From Rhodopirellula europaea 6C (GTDB lineage: Bacteria > Planctomycetota > Planctomycetia > Pirellulales > Pirellulaceae): DNA of 64,000 nucleotides. Position 1 is the stretch's first letter. Every line of letters starts with the position of its first letter. Positions 26,113-35,458 of the stretch are shown here, piece by piece. The position numbers were made by a program, and so were the translations under genes. The stretch is taken from NCBI RefSeq assembly GCF_000338295.1, contig NZ_ANMO01000116.1, forward strand, positions 1-64,000, read 5' to 3'. The notes beneath the pieces are model-generated. The model worked only from the letters and a program-made list of their open reading frames with translations. It searched no databases and was not told where the DNA came from.

Positions 26113-27083
26113 TGGAATTGTTTTCCCGTTCGAGCGACGAACACATCTTCAAGATTTGGACGCCCGATGCTGATCGACTGAACGTCATCGCCCAGTGCAT
26201 CCGAGACTTTGGCGACGACCTCCGGTGCATCGCATGGCATGCGGAGCGTTTCGCCGACAATTTGAGTTTCCAAATTCAGCTCCCGCTTCAAGATTGCTTT
26301 TGCGTCTGCCAGATCATCCGGGACGATGGTCAGCACGCCGCCACCCAAGTCCGCTCGCAAACGCGAAGGAGCGTCGTCGGCAATTTTCTTGCCCTGGTCT
26401 AACAAGATCACGCGGTTGGCCTTGGCGGCCTCTTCCATCAAGTGAGTCGTCAGCAGCACGGCCACGCCATCGTTGGCCAATTGTTGCAGTGCGTCCCACA
26501 GCGACAGGCGAGCTCCCGGGTCGAGCCCTGTACTGGGTTCGTCCAGCAGCATGACTCGTGGTCGATGCAGCAAACCTTTGGCGAGTTCGACGCGTCGTTT
26601 CAGTCCGCCGGAAAGTGTTTGGCAAAGATCCCGACGTCGATCAGTCAACGAGAACTGTTCCAGGAGTGCATCGCAGCGATCGGACAGCTCGCGTCCTGAC
26701 AAACCGTACAATGCGCCCTGGCAGCGAAGGTTTTCATCGACCGTCAGTTTGATGTCCAAACTGGGCGACTGAAAAATGATTCCGATGCGGCTGCGAACGG
26801 CGTCCACGTGTTCGGCGATGTTCAGTCCATCCAAAGTGACGCTGCCGCGTTGAATTGGCAGCAGTGTGCTGAGGACTCGGAACAGCGTCGTTTTGCCGCT
26901 GCCGTTCTTGCCGAGCACGGCGACGATCTCACCCGCCCGGACCGACAGATCGATCCCGTCGACGGCGACGTTCTCGCCGTAGCGGTGATGCAAGTCGCGA
27001 ATATCACAAAGGACATCGCCCAACGATGACGCGGACTCGTGCGGCGCGTCGATGGGACTGGTAGCAGTCGAGGTCGTTGTCAT
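26109..27083 (-). CDS. ABC transporter ATP-binding protein
   Basis: A 324-residue ATPase subunit. Walker A is LGKNGSGKTTLFRV, the signature is LSGGLKRRVELAKG, Walker B is VMLLDEPSTGLDPGARL and the switch His is in LLTTHLMEEA. It belongs to the DrrA/CcmA-like group and partners the adjacent ABC-2 permease. A C-terminal extension of about 90 residues (LRADLGGGVLTIVPDDLADA) follows, as is common in this group. It is fifth in the operon, 10 bases after ctaB. Confidence 0.93.
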   Translation of the reverse strand: MTTTSTATSPIDAPHESASSLGDVLCDIRDLHHRYGENVAVDGIDLSVRAGEIVAVLGKNGSGKTTLFRVLSTLLPIQRGSVTLDGLNIAEHVDAVRSRIGIIFQSPSLDIKLTVDENLRCQGALYGLSGRELSDRCDALLEQFSLTDRRRDLCQTLSGGLKRRVELAKGLLHRPRVMLLDEPSTGLDPGARLSLWDALQQLANDGVAVLLTTHLMEEAAKANRVILLDQGKKIADDAPSRLRADLGGGVLTIVPDDLADAKAILKRELNLETQIVGETLRMPCDAPEVVAKVSDALGDDVQSISIGRPNLEDVFVARTGKQFQ

Positions 27084-27093
27084 GAATGATTTT

Positions 27094-28269
27094 TTACAGT
27101 GAAGCTCGGAGAGTCATCACCAAGAGAACGGCGGGCAGAACAACCAATGACCAACGCAGCATCTTGCGAGCGGTTTTGTCGTTGGGGTTCGCACGGAAAT
27201 TCAGGGAGGCTCGCAGGAGAGGCCATGAAGCGGCTAGGATCAGAACCGTCGCCACAACGCTGGCGGCAGATGCGACCCATTGGCCATCGGGGAACCAAGC
27301 CAGGACCACGCCACAAGTCGCAAGAGCGAGGCTGCCCAGGATGCTTTGCCAAGCCGCGTGTCGCCCGGTGGGTTCAACGGTCGTTGTCATGCAGAAACCG
27401 GCCTTGGCGTATTGTGTTCGGTACAACCAGGCGATGGCCATGAAGTGGGGGTACTGCCAACACGCCAGCACGCCAAACAACATCCAACCGGGTAATTCTG
27501 TCAGGGTGCCACCGGCGGCGGTGTAACCGATGAACACAGGAAGAGCTCCGGCGATCGCGCCGACGGTTGTGTTCCAAGCGGTGCGTGTTTTCATCGGGGT
27601 GTAAACCAGCACGTAAATCAACCAAGTCGCGATGCCAACGCACGCGGGAATCATTCCATTGCCCAGCCACAGAATGGCTGCTCCAGCGATTCCGCTGGCG
27701 GCGGTCAAAGCAACCGCGACGGCGTAGCTCATCCGGCCACCGGGGACGGGGCGGTTTGCGGTCCGCGGCATGTTGCGGTCGATTCGGCATTCCCAAACTT
27801 GGTTGGCTGCGCCCGCACTGCCCGCGATCAAAGCGGTTCCGATCATCAACCAAAACCAATCGATCAACGTCAGCGTCGCGCTGCCGGCGATCAGAGCCGA
27901 TGCCACGGTCGTGACCAGAATCATCGTGACGATGCGAGGTTTGGTCAGCTCAATGACGTCGGCGAAGACACTCGCGGCGACACCCGTTTTCGCTTGCGAG
28001 TCAGCGTTCAAGGTTTCGGCGTTCGCGTTGGTTTCTTGCACGGGAATTTCATCATTCAACGTGCTGGCTCGATCGGTCGAGGGACGCGGGCGGGAAACAG
28101 TTTTCATCCGCGGCTTGGGTTCCAGCACGGCGGTCGATCCACTCGCAGAAACCGGTCCATTCGCAGCAACACTGCGAGGAAGCGAGCCCAAGTTCTGGAG
28201 AGATCGGTCATCGAGGGACAGACCGCTCCCGGCGACAATCTCGAGCGTTTCGCGGCAATCAGATGCCAT
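27094..28269 (-). CDS. ctaB: Protoheme IX farnesyltransferase (haem O synthase)
   Basis: Integral membrane prenyltransferase that converts haem b to haem O, the precursor of haem A for cytochrome oxidase. The polyprenyl-binding motif NQVWECRIDRNMPRTANRPV starts at about residue 156, and VFADVIELTKPRIVTMIL begins the catalytic core at about 101. Seven or more hydrophobic helices follow. A polar N-terminal extension of roughly 100 residues has no counterpart in typical CyoE/CtaB proteins of about 300; the true start may be at the Met at 28107. It lies 13 bases after ctaA. Confidence 0.92.
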   Translation of the reverse strand: MASDCRETLEIVAGSGLSLDDRSLQNLGSLPRSVAANGPVSASGSTAVLEPKPRMKTVSRPRPSTDRASTLNDEIPVQETNANAETLNADSQAKTGVAASVFADVIELTKPRIVTMILVTTVASALIAGSATLTLIDWFWLMIGTALIAGSAGAANQVWECRIDRNMPRTANRPVPGGRMSYAVAVALTAASGIAGAAILWLGNGMIPACVGIATWLIYVLVYTPMKTRTAWNTTVGAIAGALPVFIGYTAAGGTLTELPGWMLFGVLACWQYPHFMAIAWLYRTQYAKAGFCMTTTVEPTGRHAAWQSILGSLALATCGVVLAWFPDGQWVASAASVVATVLILAASWPLLRASLNFRANPNDKTARKMLRWSLVVLPAVLLVMTLRASL

Positions 28270-28282
28270 GATCGTTCCGGAT

Positions 28283-29353
28283 TCAGGATGAGACAGAAAA
28301 GGATAAAACGCGGCGGCGGCGTAGCAACCGGACCAGCAGGAGCGATGAGACCGCCAAAATCAACGACCCCGTCGCGACGTGCCCCGTCACAATCCACGCA
28401 TCCAACACGTTCTTGCTGTGCAGGAGATACGAGTCAGAAGCTGAAAACGAAGCCAGCATCCGTGGGTAGCCGTAGTTGACGATCCAGGTCGCGAACCCCA
28501 AGCCGATTTGAATGGCCACAAAGCATATCAAGGCACCCGCCGGTCGCGACAGCGTCAAATCGCCGCAGCGTCGCATTCGCCAGTACGCCAAGCCGGTCGT
28601 CAGCCACAACACGAAGGCGATCGTGATGTGAGTCTTGACGATATGAGCGAATCCGACCGGGCTGAATCCGGGCAAGGCGTGACGCATCATTGCCCCCAAA
28701 ACCAGCTGCATGTAGGCCAAAACCAGCAGCGAGATCGGCCAGAATGCGGTCGGCGTTCGCTCGGAAGTTCCCTCGGCGGATTGTCGCACTGAAGCGGCCA
28801 ACCATTTTCGTCCGGTGACGCAGGCGGCAATCACGCACAAGACAAAAAACCCGGGGCCGACGCATCCGTGGATCATCGCCAGCGTCCGGGCACTCAGCGT
28901 CACCCGCAAACCTCCCAGAACGCCCTGCCCGATCACGGCCGCCAGAACCATCACGGACAGTCCAATTGCCCAGCGGCGTTTTTCGGTTTTCAGAGAGGCG
29001 ATCACCAATCCGATCGCAATGAATCCCACCAACGCGGCCAGCAAGCGATGACCGTGCTCGATGAACAAATCAAACGGTCCAAATAACCAGGTCGAAATTG
29101 GATACAGAAGCAGGTTGTACCCATATGTCCCCGGCCAATCCGGCACCGACATCCCGGCGTCGTAGGTCGTTACCAAGCCGCCGACCCAAATCAGTGGCCA
29201 GGTCAAACAAACCATCACGCGGGTCAGCCGGAATGGCCATTTCGGAACCAGTTGAGCGGTTGGCTCGTTTGATATCTCTTCGCCATGCGAATTGGCCGGC
29301 GTCTCGGCCATCTGCGGCGATGTTCTGTTTTCGGATTCAGCAACTTCGCTCAT
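28283..29353 (-). CDS. ctaA: Haem A synthase, COX15/CtaA family
   Basis: A membrane haem O monooxygenase of 356 residues that makes haem A. COX15/CtaA features are WVGGLVTTYDAGMSVPDWPG after the first helix and the haem-ligating histidines in FIEHGHRLLAALVG, IHGCVGPGF, KTHITIAF and TGHVATGSL. Eight hydrophobic helices are expected. The N-terminal 35 residues are acidic and polar. Its start shares ATGA with the preceding small gene, and ctaB follows. Confidence 0.92.
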   Translation of the reverse strand: MSEVAESENRTSPQMAETPANSHGEEISNEPTAQLVPKWPFRLTRVMVCLTWPLIWVGGLVTTYDAGMSVPDWPGTYGYNLLLYPISTWLFGPFDLFIEHGHRLLAALVGFIAIGLVIASLKTEKRRWAIGLSVMVLAAVIGQGVLGGLRVTLSARTLAMIHGCVGPGFFVLCVIAACVTGRKWLAASVRQSAEGTSERTPTAFWPISLLVLAYMQLVLGAMMRHALPGFSPVGFAHIVKTHITIAFVLWLTTGLAYWRMRRCGDLTLSRPAGALICFVAIQIGLGFATWIVNYGYPRMLASFSASDSYLLHSKNVLDAWIVTGHVATGSLILAVSSLLLVRLLRRRRVLSFSVSS

Positions 29354-29526
29354 CGCTGTCCTCGTCGGTCAAAAATCTGTTCTCCCGCGATCCCACCGAT
29401 CACGCATCCGCCAGCACCAAATGCGGCTCCGGCGACAATTCCCGACATCCCGAACAAGAACATAACGCCAATGCCCAATGCCAAACCCACAATCGCACCG
29501 ATGGTTCGATAATTGTCGCGACTCAT
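29350..29526 (-). CDS. Small glycine-rich membrane protein
   Basis: A 58-residue protein (MSRDNYRTIGAIVGLALG start) with two hydrophobic segments rich in glycine (GIGVMFLFGMSGIVAGAAFG, then GAGGCVIGGIAGEQIF), resembling a glycine zipper hairpin. Both ends are 4-base ATGA overlaps, with the cytochrome gene upstream and ctaA downstream, which strongly supports it as a real gene. Its function is unknown; a role in oxidase assembly is guessed from position. Confidence 0.75.
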   Translation of the reverse strand: MSRDNYRTIGAIVGLALGIGVMFLFGMSGIVAGAAFGAGGCVIGGIAGEQIFDRRGQR

Positions 29527-30971
29527 GAGGAAACACCTGTTTCTGCGGCGGCAGGGGGATTTTTGTCCTCCGCCACACGCACGGACGGTTTGGGCGTGGG
29601 CTGGACCAAAGACTGAACGTAATGAACCAAGTCCCAAACGTCTCCAGGGGTCAAACCGGTTGTGCCCGCCGCTGATTCGCTCAAATCGATGCCCGGCATC
29701 GGTGTTCCCGCGATTCCATGCTGAATTCGGCGGAAAATCGTCTCGGGATCATCGCCGCCACGCAGCACCCCGCCGGACAATCGCCGGGGCTGGATGATTC
29801 GCGGTGGCAGCGCACCCGCTTTTTGGAAGGGTTTGACCGCATCGGCATCGGTCGGCGTGATACCAATCCGCGTCGTGAATTCTTTGGTCCAATCATCCAG
29901 GTCGTTCAGCGGCATGCCACCCTGCCCTCCCGGTCCGTGGCACCCAGCACAATTCGCGATCTGGCCGCCGAACAGCATCGAACCCCGGGCGATCGAGGCG
30001 TGCAGTTCGTCGGCGGCGTTGGGAATCGGCTCCGCGGGCACGGGAGCCACTGTCGTCTCGTTCCACTCGCTCACAACGTCTTGCAAAACAGAAATCGCGA
30101 CGAGTTCCCCTTCGGTCGAAACGACTTGAGCATCGACGGTATCCGATTCATCCGACTTCGGTTCGTCACGGCTGGACTGGTTCAGGTCCGTGAAAATGAT
30201 ATTCCCATCCTCATCTTTCCCGGGATCGCTTTCTTCGGTGGTTGCTACTCGCAACCGCAAGTCATTGCTCGGCGGCGTTTCTTCGTATCCTAGGTCATCG
30301 ATCGCGACAGCCAAAAGCTGACGTTCGACTTCACCACGAATAGAGAGGTAGATCAAATAGTCGATCAACGCTTCGCGGTCGTCGGGGGCGACGGTGGCAA
30401 ACGAAGGCATGGGCGATCCGGGGATCCCGTTTAGCAGCAGTCGTCTCAGGTCATCGCGAGTCGGTTTGGCATCCCGCTCGCTCGATTTCCACTTGAACAC
30501 ACCAGCTCGAAAATCGCGTGGGTAAGGCCACTGGTACATCGATGCAGGACCGGTTCCGCTGCCCGAAACCCCATGACAAATGACGCAGTGTTCGGTGTAC
30601 AGCCCACGGTGCACGTTCTCCGCGTCGCTTTCGACCGATCCCGAGGCTTGTTGCAATCGTTCCAGCGACACCAGTTCGCGAAGTTCGCCGGTGAGATGAT
30701 CTGCCGGCCAAGCGGGCTCTTCCGGCGTTCCGAACAGCTCGGCGATGACCAATTCCACATCGGCGAGAGCCGCTTCGGTGGGGACATCGCGAGAGTGTTC
30801 GAGTGCCATCGCATGAACGCGATTGGATTCAAACTCCATCGTGCCGTCGCTGCAGCCGACCCCAACGGGAAGGCTGCACGCAGCGGCCAGCAACCAAAGA
30901 CGTGAATGAGGCCCAAACAACGAAGAAACCCTTGCACTTGAAAACGAATTAGACACCCAATCGGAGCACAT
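29523..30971 (-). CDS. Membrane-attached dihaem c-type cytochrome
   Basis: A c-type cytochrome of about 482 residues with two haem motifs: CVICH in EHCVICHGVSGSGTG and CAGCH in IANCAGCHGPGGQGG. Each is followed by a Met-containing stretch (GSPMPSF, GTPMPGIDL) that could supply the axial ligand. A lipobox-like segment (LLAAACSLPVGVGC) suggests a lipoprotein. The frame is open to 31040; the Met at 30971 is a reasonable start, though a later one is possible. It is first in the operon leading to ctaA and ctaB, so it probably passes electrons to the terminal oxidase. Confidence 0.83.
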   Translation of the reverse strand: MCSDWVSNSFSSARVSSLFGPHSRLWLLAAACSLPVGVGCSDGTMEFESNRVHAMALEHSRDVPTEAALADVELVIAELFGTPEEPAWPADHLTGELRELVSLERLQQASGSVESDAENVHRGLYTEHCVICHGVSGSGTGPASMYQWPYPRDFRAGVFKWKSSERDAKPTRDDLRRLLLNGIPGSPMPSFATVAPDDREALIDYLIYLSIRGEVERQLLAVAIDDLGYEETPPSNDLRLRVATTEESDPGKDEDGNIIFTDLNQSSRDEPKSDESDTVDAQVVSTEGELVAISVLQDVVSEWNETTVAPVPAEPIPNAADELHASIARGSMLFGGQIANCAGCHGPGGQGGMPLNDLDDWTKEFTTRIGITPTDADAVKPFQKAGALPPRIIQPRRLSGGVLRGGDDPETIFRRIQHGIAGTPMPGIDLSESAAGTTGLTPGDVWDLVHYVQSLVQPTPKPSVRVAEDKNPPAAAETGVSS

Positions 30972-31067
30972 TTGCCCCGTAGAGCCAACCGGAAAAAAAG
31001 ACGCAGGGAAACGGGGTGCGTCAATCCGCCCGCTCGCCAAGGATCTGAAAAGACTCGATCCAACGGC

Positions 31068-31454
31068 TCACCAAATCCGCTTGATGCCATATGCATCAAA
31101 AGCGGCGTCGCAACTGACCATCTCGAACGACTCAAGCGTCACTTGTGAAATCAAAAGTCGATCGAACGGATCGCGATGATGATTCGGCATTCCGGAAACG
31201 AACGTCGCGTGCGCGAGCTGAATGGGTAGCAGAGAGAAGTGATTGGCGGAGATCTCGCGGGGCAGGAACTCCTCCACCGGATCACTCAAGGTCAATTTCC
31301 CCAGTCCGGTTTTGATCGAGATCTCCCAGCAGCTCGCGACACTCACCCACTTCTGATTCTTTGGTGATTCGATCGCAGTGCGAGCATCGAAACTCAGGCG
31401 AGCATCGTCGGCGACAAACCAAAGAAACGCATGCGTGTCCAAAAGCAAGTTCAC
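31068..31454 (-). CDS. VapC-like PIN-domain toxin
   Basis: A 128-residue PIN-domain ribonuclease, the toxin half of a type II toxin-antitoxin pair. Acidic active-site residues are in NLLLDTHAFLWF (first Asp), ASCWEISIK (Glu), DPFDRLLISQ and VSCDAAFDAYGI. The start lies in a 4-base ATGA overlap with the antitoxin gene. It sits just downstream of the antitoxin and close to the cytochrome operon. Confidence 0.88.
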   Translation of the reverse strand: MNLLLDTHAFLWFVADDARLSFDARTAIESPKNQKWVSVASCWEISIKTGLGKLTLSDPVEEFLPREISANHFSLLPIQLAHATFVSGMPNHHRDPFDRLLISQVTLESFEMVSCDAAFDAYGIKRIW

Positions 31455-31681
31455 TGCATGTACTCGGCAAAATCATCGAGTGGCGAATCGAAGTCGTCAG
31501 CCATGTCGAGGATTTTGCCTTTCGCTGATCCGGCTTTGCAAGAGAAATCCTGAGTTGGCTCTTTGCGAAGCACTGCCACCCGCTTCCCATCTTCAAGCAG
31601 GACGACCTCTTCACCGGGTTTTAAACCAGCAAGCAATCCGACAAGTGAAGCGTTGCTCGAGTCGATTTGCAATTCATTCAT
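31451..31681 (-). CDS. VapB/Phd-like antitoxin
   Basis: A 76-residue antitoxin. The N-terminal part (MNELQIDSSNASLVGLL and KPGEEVVLLEDGKRVAVLRK) resembles the DNA-binding half of Phd/VapB-type antitoxins; the acidic tail (DMADDFDSPLDDFAEYM) would wrap the toxin. It precedes and overlaps the PIN toxin gene, the standard order. Confidence 0.8.
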   Translation of the reverse strand: MNELQIDSSNASLVGLLAGLKPGEEVVLLEDGKRVAVLRKEPTQDFSCKAGSAKGKILDMADDFDSPLDDFAEYMQ

Positions 31682-31792
31682 ACGAAAACCTGTCGATTAG
31701 ACCAACGCGCACGGGTGGCGAACGCTTCCACGATTATAGACGAAAGTGCACCTTTTGTTCCGAGAACTTGATCTCAAATGAAGTGAACTGCG

Positions 31793-33010
31793 TCAATTCG
31801 TGCGGCCGCGCCAGGTGACTTGGCGGCCTCGAAGGTGGTTTGCGTACGCCCACCACTGGATCAGTAGGAAGCCGAGGATGGCGATCGGGTGCAGGAGTGC
31901 TCCCACGATGCTTTGACGCAAACGGATCGCGGCGGTCAATCGAGGCACGTAGCTGACTAAGATCGCGATGGTGCTGACCAGGATCCCAATCACCACGGAC
32001 GTCGAGACCGGCAAGCCTTCTGCGACCAAACTTGACCGCTTTGAAAAAGCAAACGCAAGTGTGACCCAAGGCAACAGATTTGTTCCGCCCAACAGAATCG
32101 TGAATGGAATCAGCAACCGAGAATTCGCGATGCCTTCGTGAGCATTCTTGAGCAGTCCCCGCACGACCTCGCCTGTTGTTGTGTACATCCGGCAACTCGC
32201 CCATTGCGATCCATCCACGCAGTCCGTCAACATTCCATTTTCGCGAAATGCTTTGGGCAACTTCAGCCCATCGTGACGGCTGGATCGAATCGCGGCGTGG
32301 GTTCCCGCCGCTTGATACGCATCCTGCGTTGTAAAGAATAACTGTCCGCATCCGGATGCATACGCAGGATGGTTGCTGCCTCGCATGCGAGCGAACGGCA
32401 AGTAAGAAAGCAAGATGAAATGCATCATCGGAATCAACAGTTTCTCCGCCAGTGTGCCGGTCACTTGCCGAGGGAATGCACTGAGCAAGCCGATGTCGCC
32501 GCCTTCGTGTTGAACCCTTCGTCGTCGGCAAAGACCGATGATAGCGGTCGGTTCCAGACGCACGTCGGCATCCAAAAACAACAAGTGCTCGAATTCGGCA
32601 TGCTGAGCCAATCGGTAGCAAGCGTGTTGCTTTCCGTTCCACCCTTCCGGCAAGTCGATGCCCTCGATCAGCTTGACCCGTTGATCTTGTTGCATCAGTT
32701 CGCGGACGATCGAGCCTGTTTGATCGGTTGAGCCGTCGTCTAACACGATGACTTCGAGGGTGACTTGCACGGACTGCAGAATGGATTCGACGCAAGCACG
32801 GATCGAGCCTTCTTCGTTTCTCGCTGGGATCAGCACCGACACCCGAGGTGGACTGTCGTCGTCAGGTTCGGTGGTCTTGGTCGCTTCAGCAGACTCGCCA
32901 TCCATGAACAGCGACAGGTTGGAAACGAACATTGCCGCTGCCAAAGCTGCCAAAGTCAGCGAGACAAACGGAAGGACGGCGATGATGAACCATTGAAGCC
33001 AAGCGATCAT
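31793..33010 (-). CDS. Family 2 glycosyltransferase of the carotenoid operon
   Basis: A 405-residue membrane glycosyltransferase with GT-A fold: VSVLIPARNEEGSIRACVES, VIVLDDGSTDQTGS, and LFLDADVRLEPTAI with the DxD metal site. There is one N-terminal helix and three or four C-terminal helices. In the squalene-derived C30 carotenoid pathway a CrtQ-type enzyme glycosylates the carotenoid acid, and the neighbours (aldehyde dehydrogenase, desaturase, acyltransferase) support that role here. The start at 33010 overlaps the acyltransferase stop by 4 bases. Confidence 0.83.
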   Translation of the reverse strand: MIAWLQWFIIAVLPFVSLTLAALAAAMFVSNLSLFMDGESAEATKTTEPDDDSPPRVSVLIPARNEEGSIRACVESILQSVQVTLEVIVLDDGSTDQTGSIVRELMQQDQRVKLIEGIDLPEGWNGKQHACYRLAQHAEFEHLLFLDADVRLEPTAIIGLCRRRRVQHEGGDIGLLSAFPRQVTGTLAEKLLIPMMHFILLSYLPFARMRGSNHPAYASGCGQLFFTTQDAYQAAGTHAAIRSSRHDGLKLPKAFRENGMLTDCVDGSQWASCRMYTTTGEVVRGLLKNAHEGIANSRLLIPFTILLGGTNLLPWVTLAFAFSKRSSLVAEGLPVSTSVVIGILVSTIAILVSYVPRLTAAIRLRQSIVGALLHPIAILGFLLIQWWAYANHLRGRQVTWRGRTN

Positions 33011-33858
33011 TGGAATTGATCTCCATGGCCGGCTTGGAATGATTGACCGGACATCCAAGATTTCAAACGTCTCGCGGTGTCATACATTCCGGAGGCGCCG
33101 CGTTTACCGCGAAGCAAATTTTCAAATGGTTCACTGGATCGATCAATGCAAAGTTTTGCCAGTCGCGACTGACTGAACCGAAGACGCTCGGTGAGTTCTT
33201 CTGACCATTGTTGTTTGTCCCAGTCGCTCGCGGTGGGGATTGAAATCACATCGCCGAAGCGAAACAGGACAAGCGGCAATCGCTCGTCCCAGAATACGTA
33301 CTCCATCGCCAAAGGCACGACCCAGCCCCGCTCGAGTTTCGAGCAGACATGAGCGAGGCCGGGCATCAATTCCGCCTCGTGATCACGAACGTCCGCGAAA
33401 CGACCTTCCGGTGTGACCCACAACGCACTGTGCTCGCGCCCGAACAATGCCGCCGTGGTCTTTAGGAATTGGGCTGCGCCCCGATTCGAATCCGATTGCA
33501 CGCCGAAGAATCCGAGCTTTTCGAACACCTTGTATTGCTGCAAAGCTTCCGCATCGATCGGTGCGTAGAACTGTCGTGGCGACAGCAATCGTTCGTTGAT
33601 GAAGTGCGCCAGCAGCGGATCCCACCACGAGGCATGATTGCTGTAAACAATCAGCGGAACGCTGCCGTCCGCCAGCGGTGAGGTTTGCGCGTCGTCCGGA
33701 TTCGCTTCGGCCAACGATTGAAACTGCGTCTGCAGTTCCGTTTCGCGAGCGAACGCGATCGCATGGAAGTTGCGACGGAGGTAAGAGTGTAGGAATCGAT
33801 GGAATCCGTTCTGAAACCAATCCGCTGGCTTCGCAATGGCGTCGGAGTCTGCCGTCAC
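33007..33858 (-). CDS. PlsC-like acyltransferase of the carotenoid operon
   Basis: A 283-residue acyltransferase. The HX4D motif is in YSNHASWWDPLLAHF, and the second block is VTPEGRFADVRDHEAELMPG. The enzyme would acylate the glycosylated carotenoid (CrtO-like role), although a phospholipid role cannot be excluded. Both ends are 4-base overlaps with operon neighbours. Confidence 0.83.
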   Translation of the reverse strand: MTADSDAIAKPADWFQNGFHRFLHSYLRRNFHAIAFARETELQTQFQSLAEANPDDAQTSPLADGSVPLIVYSNHASWWDPLLAHFINERLLSPRQFYAPIDAEALQQYKVFEKLGFFGVQSDSNRGAAQFLKTTAALFGREHSALWVTPEGRFADVRDHEAELMPGLAHVCSKLERGWVVPLAMEYVFWDERLPLVLFRFGDVISIPTASDWDKQQWSEELTERLRFSQSRLAKLCIDRSSEPFENLLRGKRGASGMYDTARRLKSWMSGQSFQAGHGDQFQ

Positions 33859-35458
33859 GCGAATTTTCCGTTGGTGACGTCTTGGTCCAAAGAATCCGCC
33901 GCGATCCAGCCACTCATCAGAACCATTGGCATGCCAGGTCCGGGGTGGGCAGCGCCGCCGGCCAGGTAGAGACCATGCAGATCCTTGCGGCGGTTGCCTG
34001 GCTTGAATGCGCCGGTGAATTTCCCGTGGCTGGCCAAGCCATAGATGGCACCGTTGAGGACTCGGTAACGGTTGTGGATGCCTTCGGGGGTCAGCGAATT
34101 TTCCGTGACGATCGCATCACGAATGCCTTCCATTCCGGCGGTCCGTTCCAATTTGTCCAAGATCACGTCGCGGTAACCCGGCAGCATCGCTTTCCAATCA
34201 TGACCGGGCCGGAGATACGGTGTGTGAACCAGAATGTACAGCGATTCGCAACCGTCCGGTGCCACTTCGGGTTCGCTAATCGCGGGAGCACAAACGTACG
34301 CGGTTGGGTCGGGAGCCGGCTGACCCTTTTTGTAGATGTAGTCGAATTCTTCTTCGGGATCTTTGGAGAACACAAAGTTGTGATGCAGCAATTGTTCGTA
34401 CCGCCGGTTCAGTCCCAGATACAGAACCACGCCGCTGCAGGCGGCTTCGTAGCGATTGGACTTTTCAAACTTGGTCGACTCCGGTGTACCGCTGAGTAAT
34501 TCGCGGTAGGTTCGAACCGCGTCGCAGTTGCTGACCACGGCATCGCAGGCAATTGTTTCACCGCCTGCGGTGGTCACTCCGCTGACGGACCCACCACCGG
34601 TTTCGATCCGAAGGATGTCCGTTCCGGTTCGGATGTCGACGCCGAGTTCACCGGCAAGTTTTGACAAGGCTTCGGGGACCGCTCGCGTGCCGCCGATCGG
34701 ATACCAAATGCCTTCTTCGGTTTGCATGTGAGCGATGCTGCACAACACTGCCGGTGATGCGTATGGCGATGAGCCAACGTACTGAGTGAAGTGATCCATC
34801 ATTTGTGACACACGATGTTCCGGAACGTGTGAGCGAACGATGGAAGCAACACTGCGTCCCATTTTGAGCGAGAGGACATCTTTCAGCACCGCGGCGGAGA
34901 ATGCACCGCCGACTTCCATGGTGTCTGCCAGTCCACCGATCGATCGCCAAAAGAAAAACGATCCGAGACGCCATGAAGTTGCTTGCTTCGTTCGATGAAC
35001 GATTCGTAGCCTTGGCCGGTTGTTTCGCCACCGGTGAACTCACGCAGGTGGCGTTTCATCTGCTCGACGTCAGCGACCAAATCCAACACCGTGTTGTCGG
35101 TGGTGCCGGATTGCGGGGTGGCTTCGAAAAAGCACCGCCACTGCGGATCCAATGCGACAAGTTCCAGATAGTCTTCCATCTTCCGACCAGCTTCCGTGAA
35201 GACTCGCCTGAGAACGCTGGGCAGCGTCAAGATGGTCGGCCCCATATCAAACCGGTAGCCCTCGGTCCGGTGCACGGCCGCTTTGCCACCGACCCAATCA
35301 TTTTTGTCGCACAGAGTGACTTTGTGACCGCGCGCGGCCAACACGCAGGCGGATGACAATCCGGCCAAGCCACCGCCAACGACAACCACGCGTTGTGGAT
35401 TGGAGGTCTTCTCGGCTGGAGCGTAGGCTTCATTTGCGGCGGATTGGGTGGCGATCAT
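33855..35458 (-). pseudogene. C30 carotenoid (diapophytoene-type) desaturase, frameshifted
   Basis: An FAD-dependent carotenoid desaturase/oxidase of the CrtN/CrtP type, read in two frames. The N-terminal part from the ATG at 35458 has the dinucleotide-binding site RVVVVGGGLAGLSSACVLA and ends out of frame at 34883. The C-terminal part (to 33855) contains WYPIGGTRAVPEALSKLAG and the terminal LYLAGGAAHPGPGMPMVLMSG. Adding one T to the minus-strand run T5 at 34954-34958 joins them through RFFFWRSIGGLADTMEVGG and gives a 534-residue protein of normal length. It may be a sequencing error, slippage or a true mutation. The neighbours suggest a squalene-derived C30 substrate. Confidence 0.75.

Noticed and set aside
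31734-32795. 353-codon minus-strand frame overlapping the glycosyltransferase
   Set aside because: It is a shifted reading of the glycosyltransferase gene, Arg/Ser/His-rich and without motifs; the GT2 motifs lie in the other frame.
33678-34499. 273-codon plus-strand frame opposite the desaturase and acyltransferase
   Set aside because: Antisense shadow; the minus-strand genes have clear motifs.
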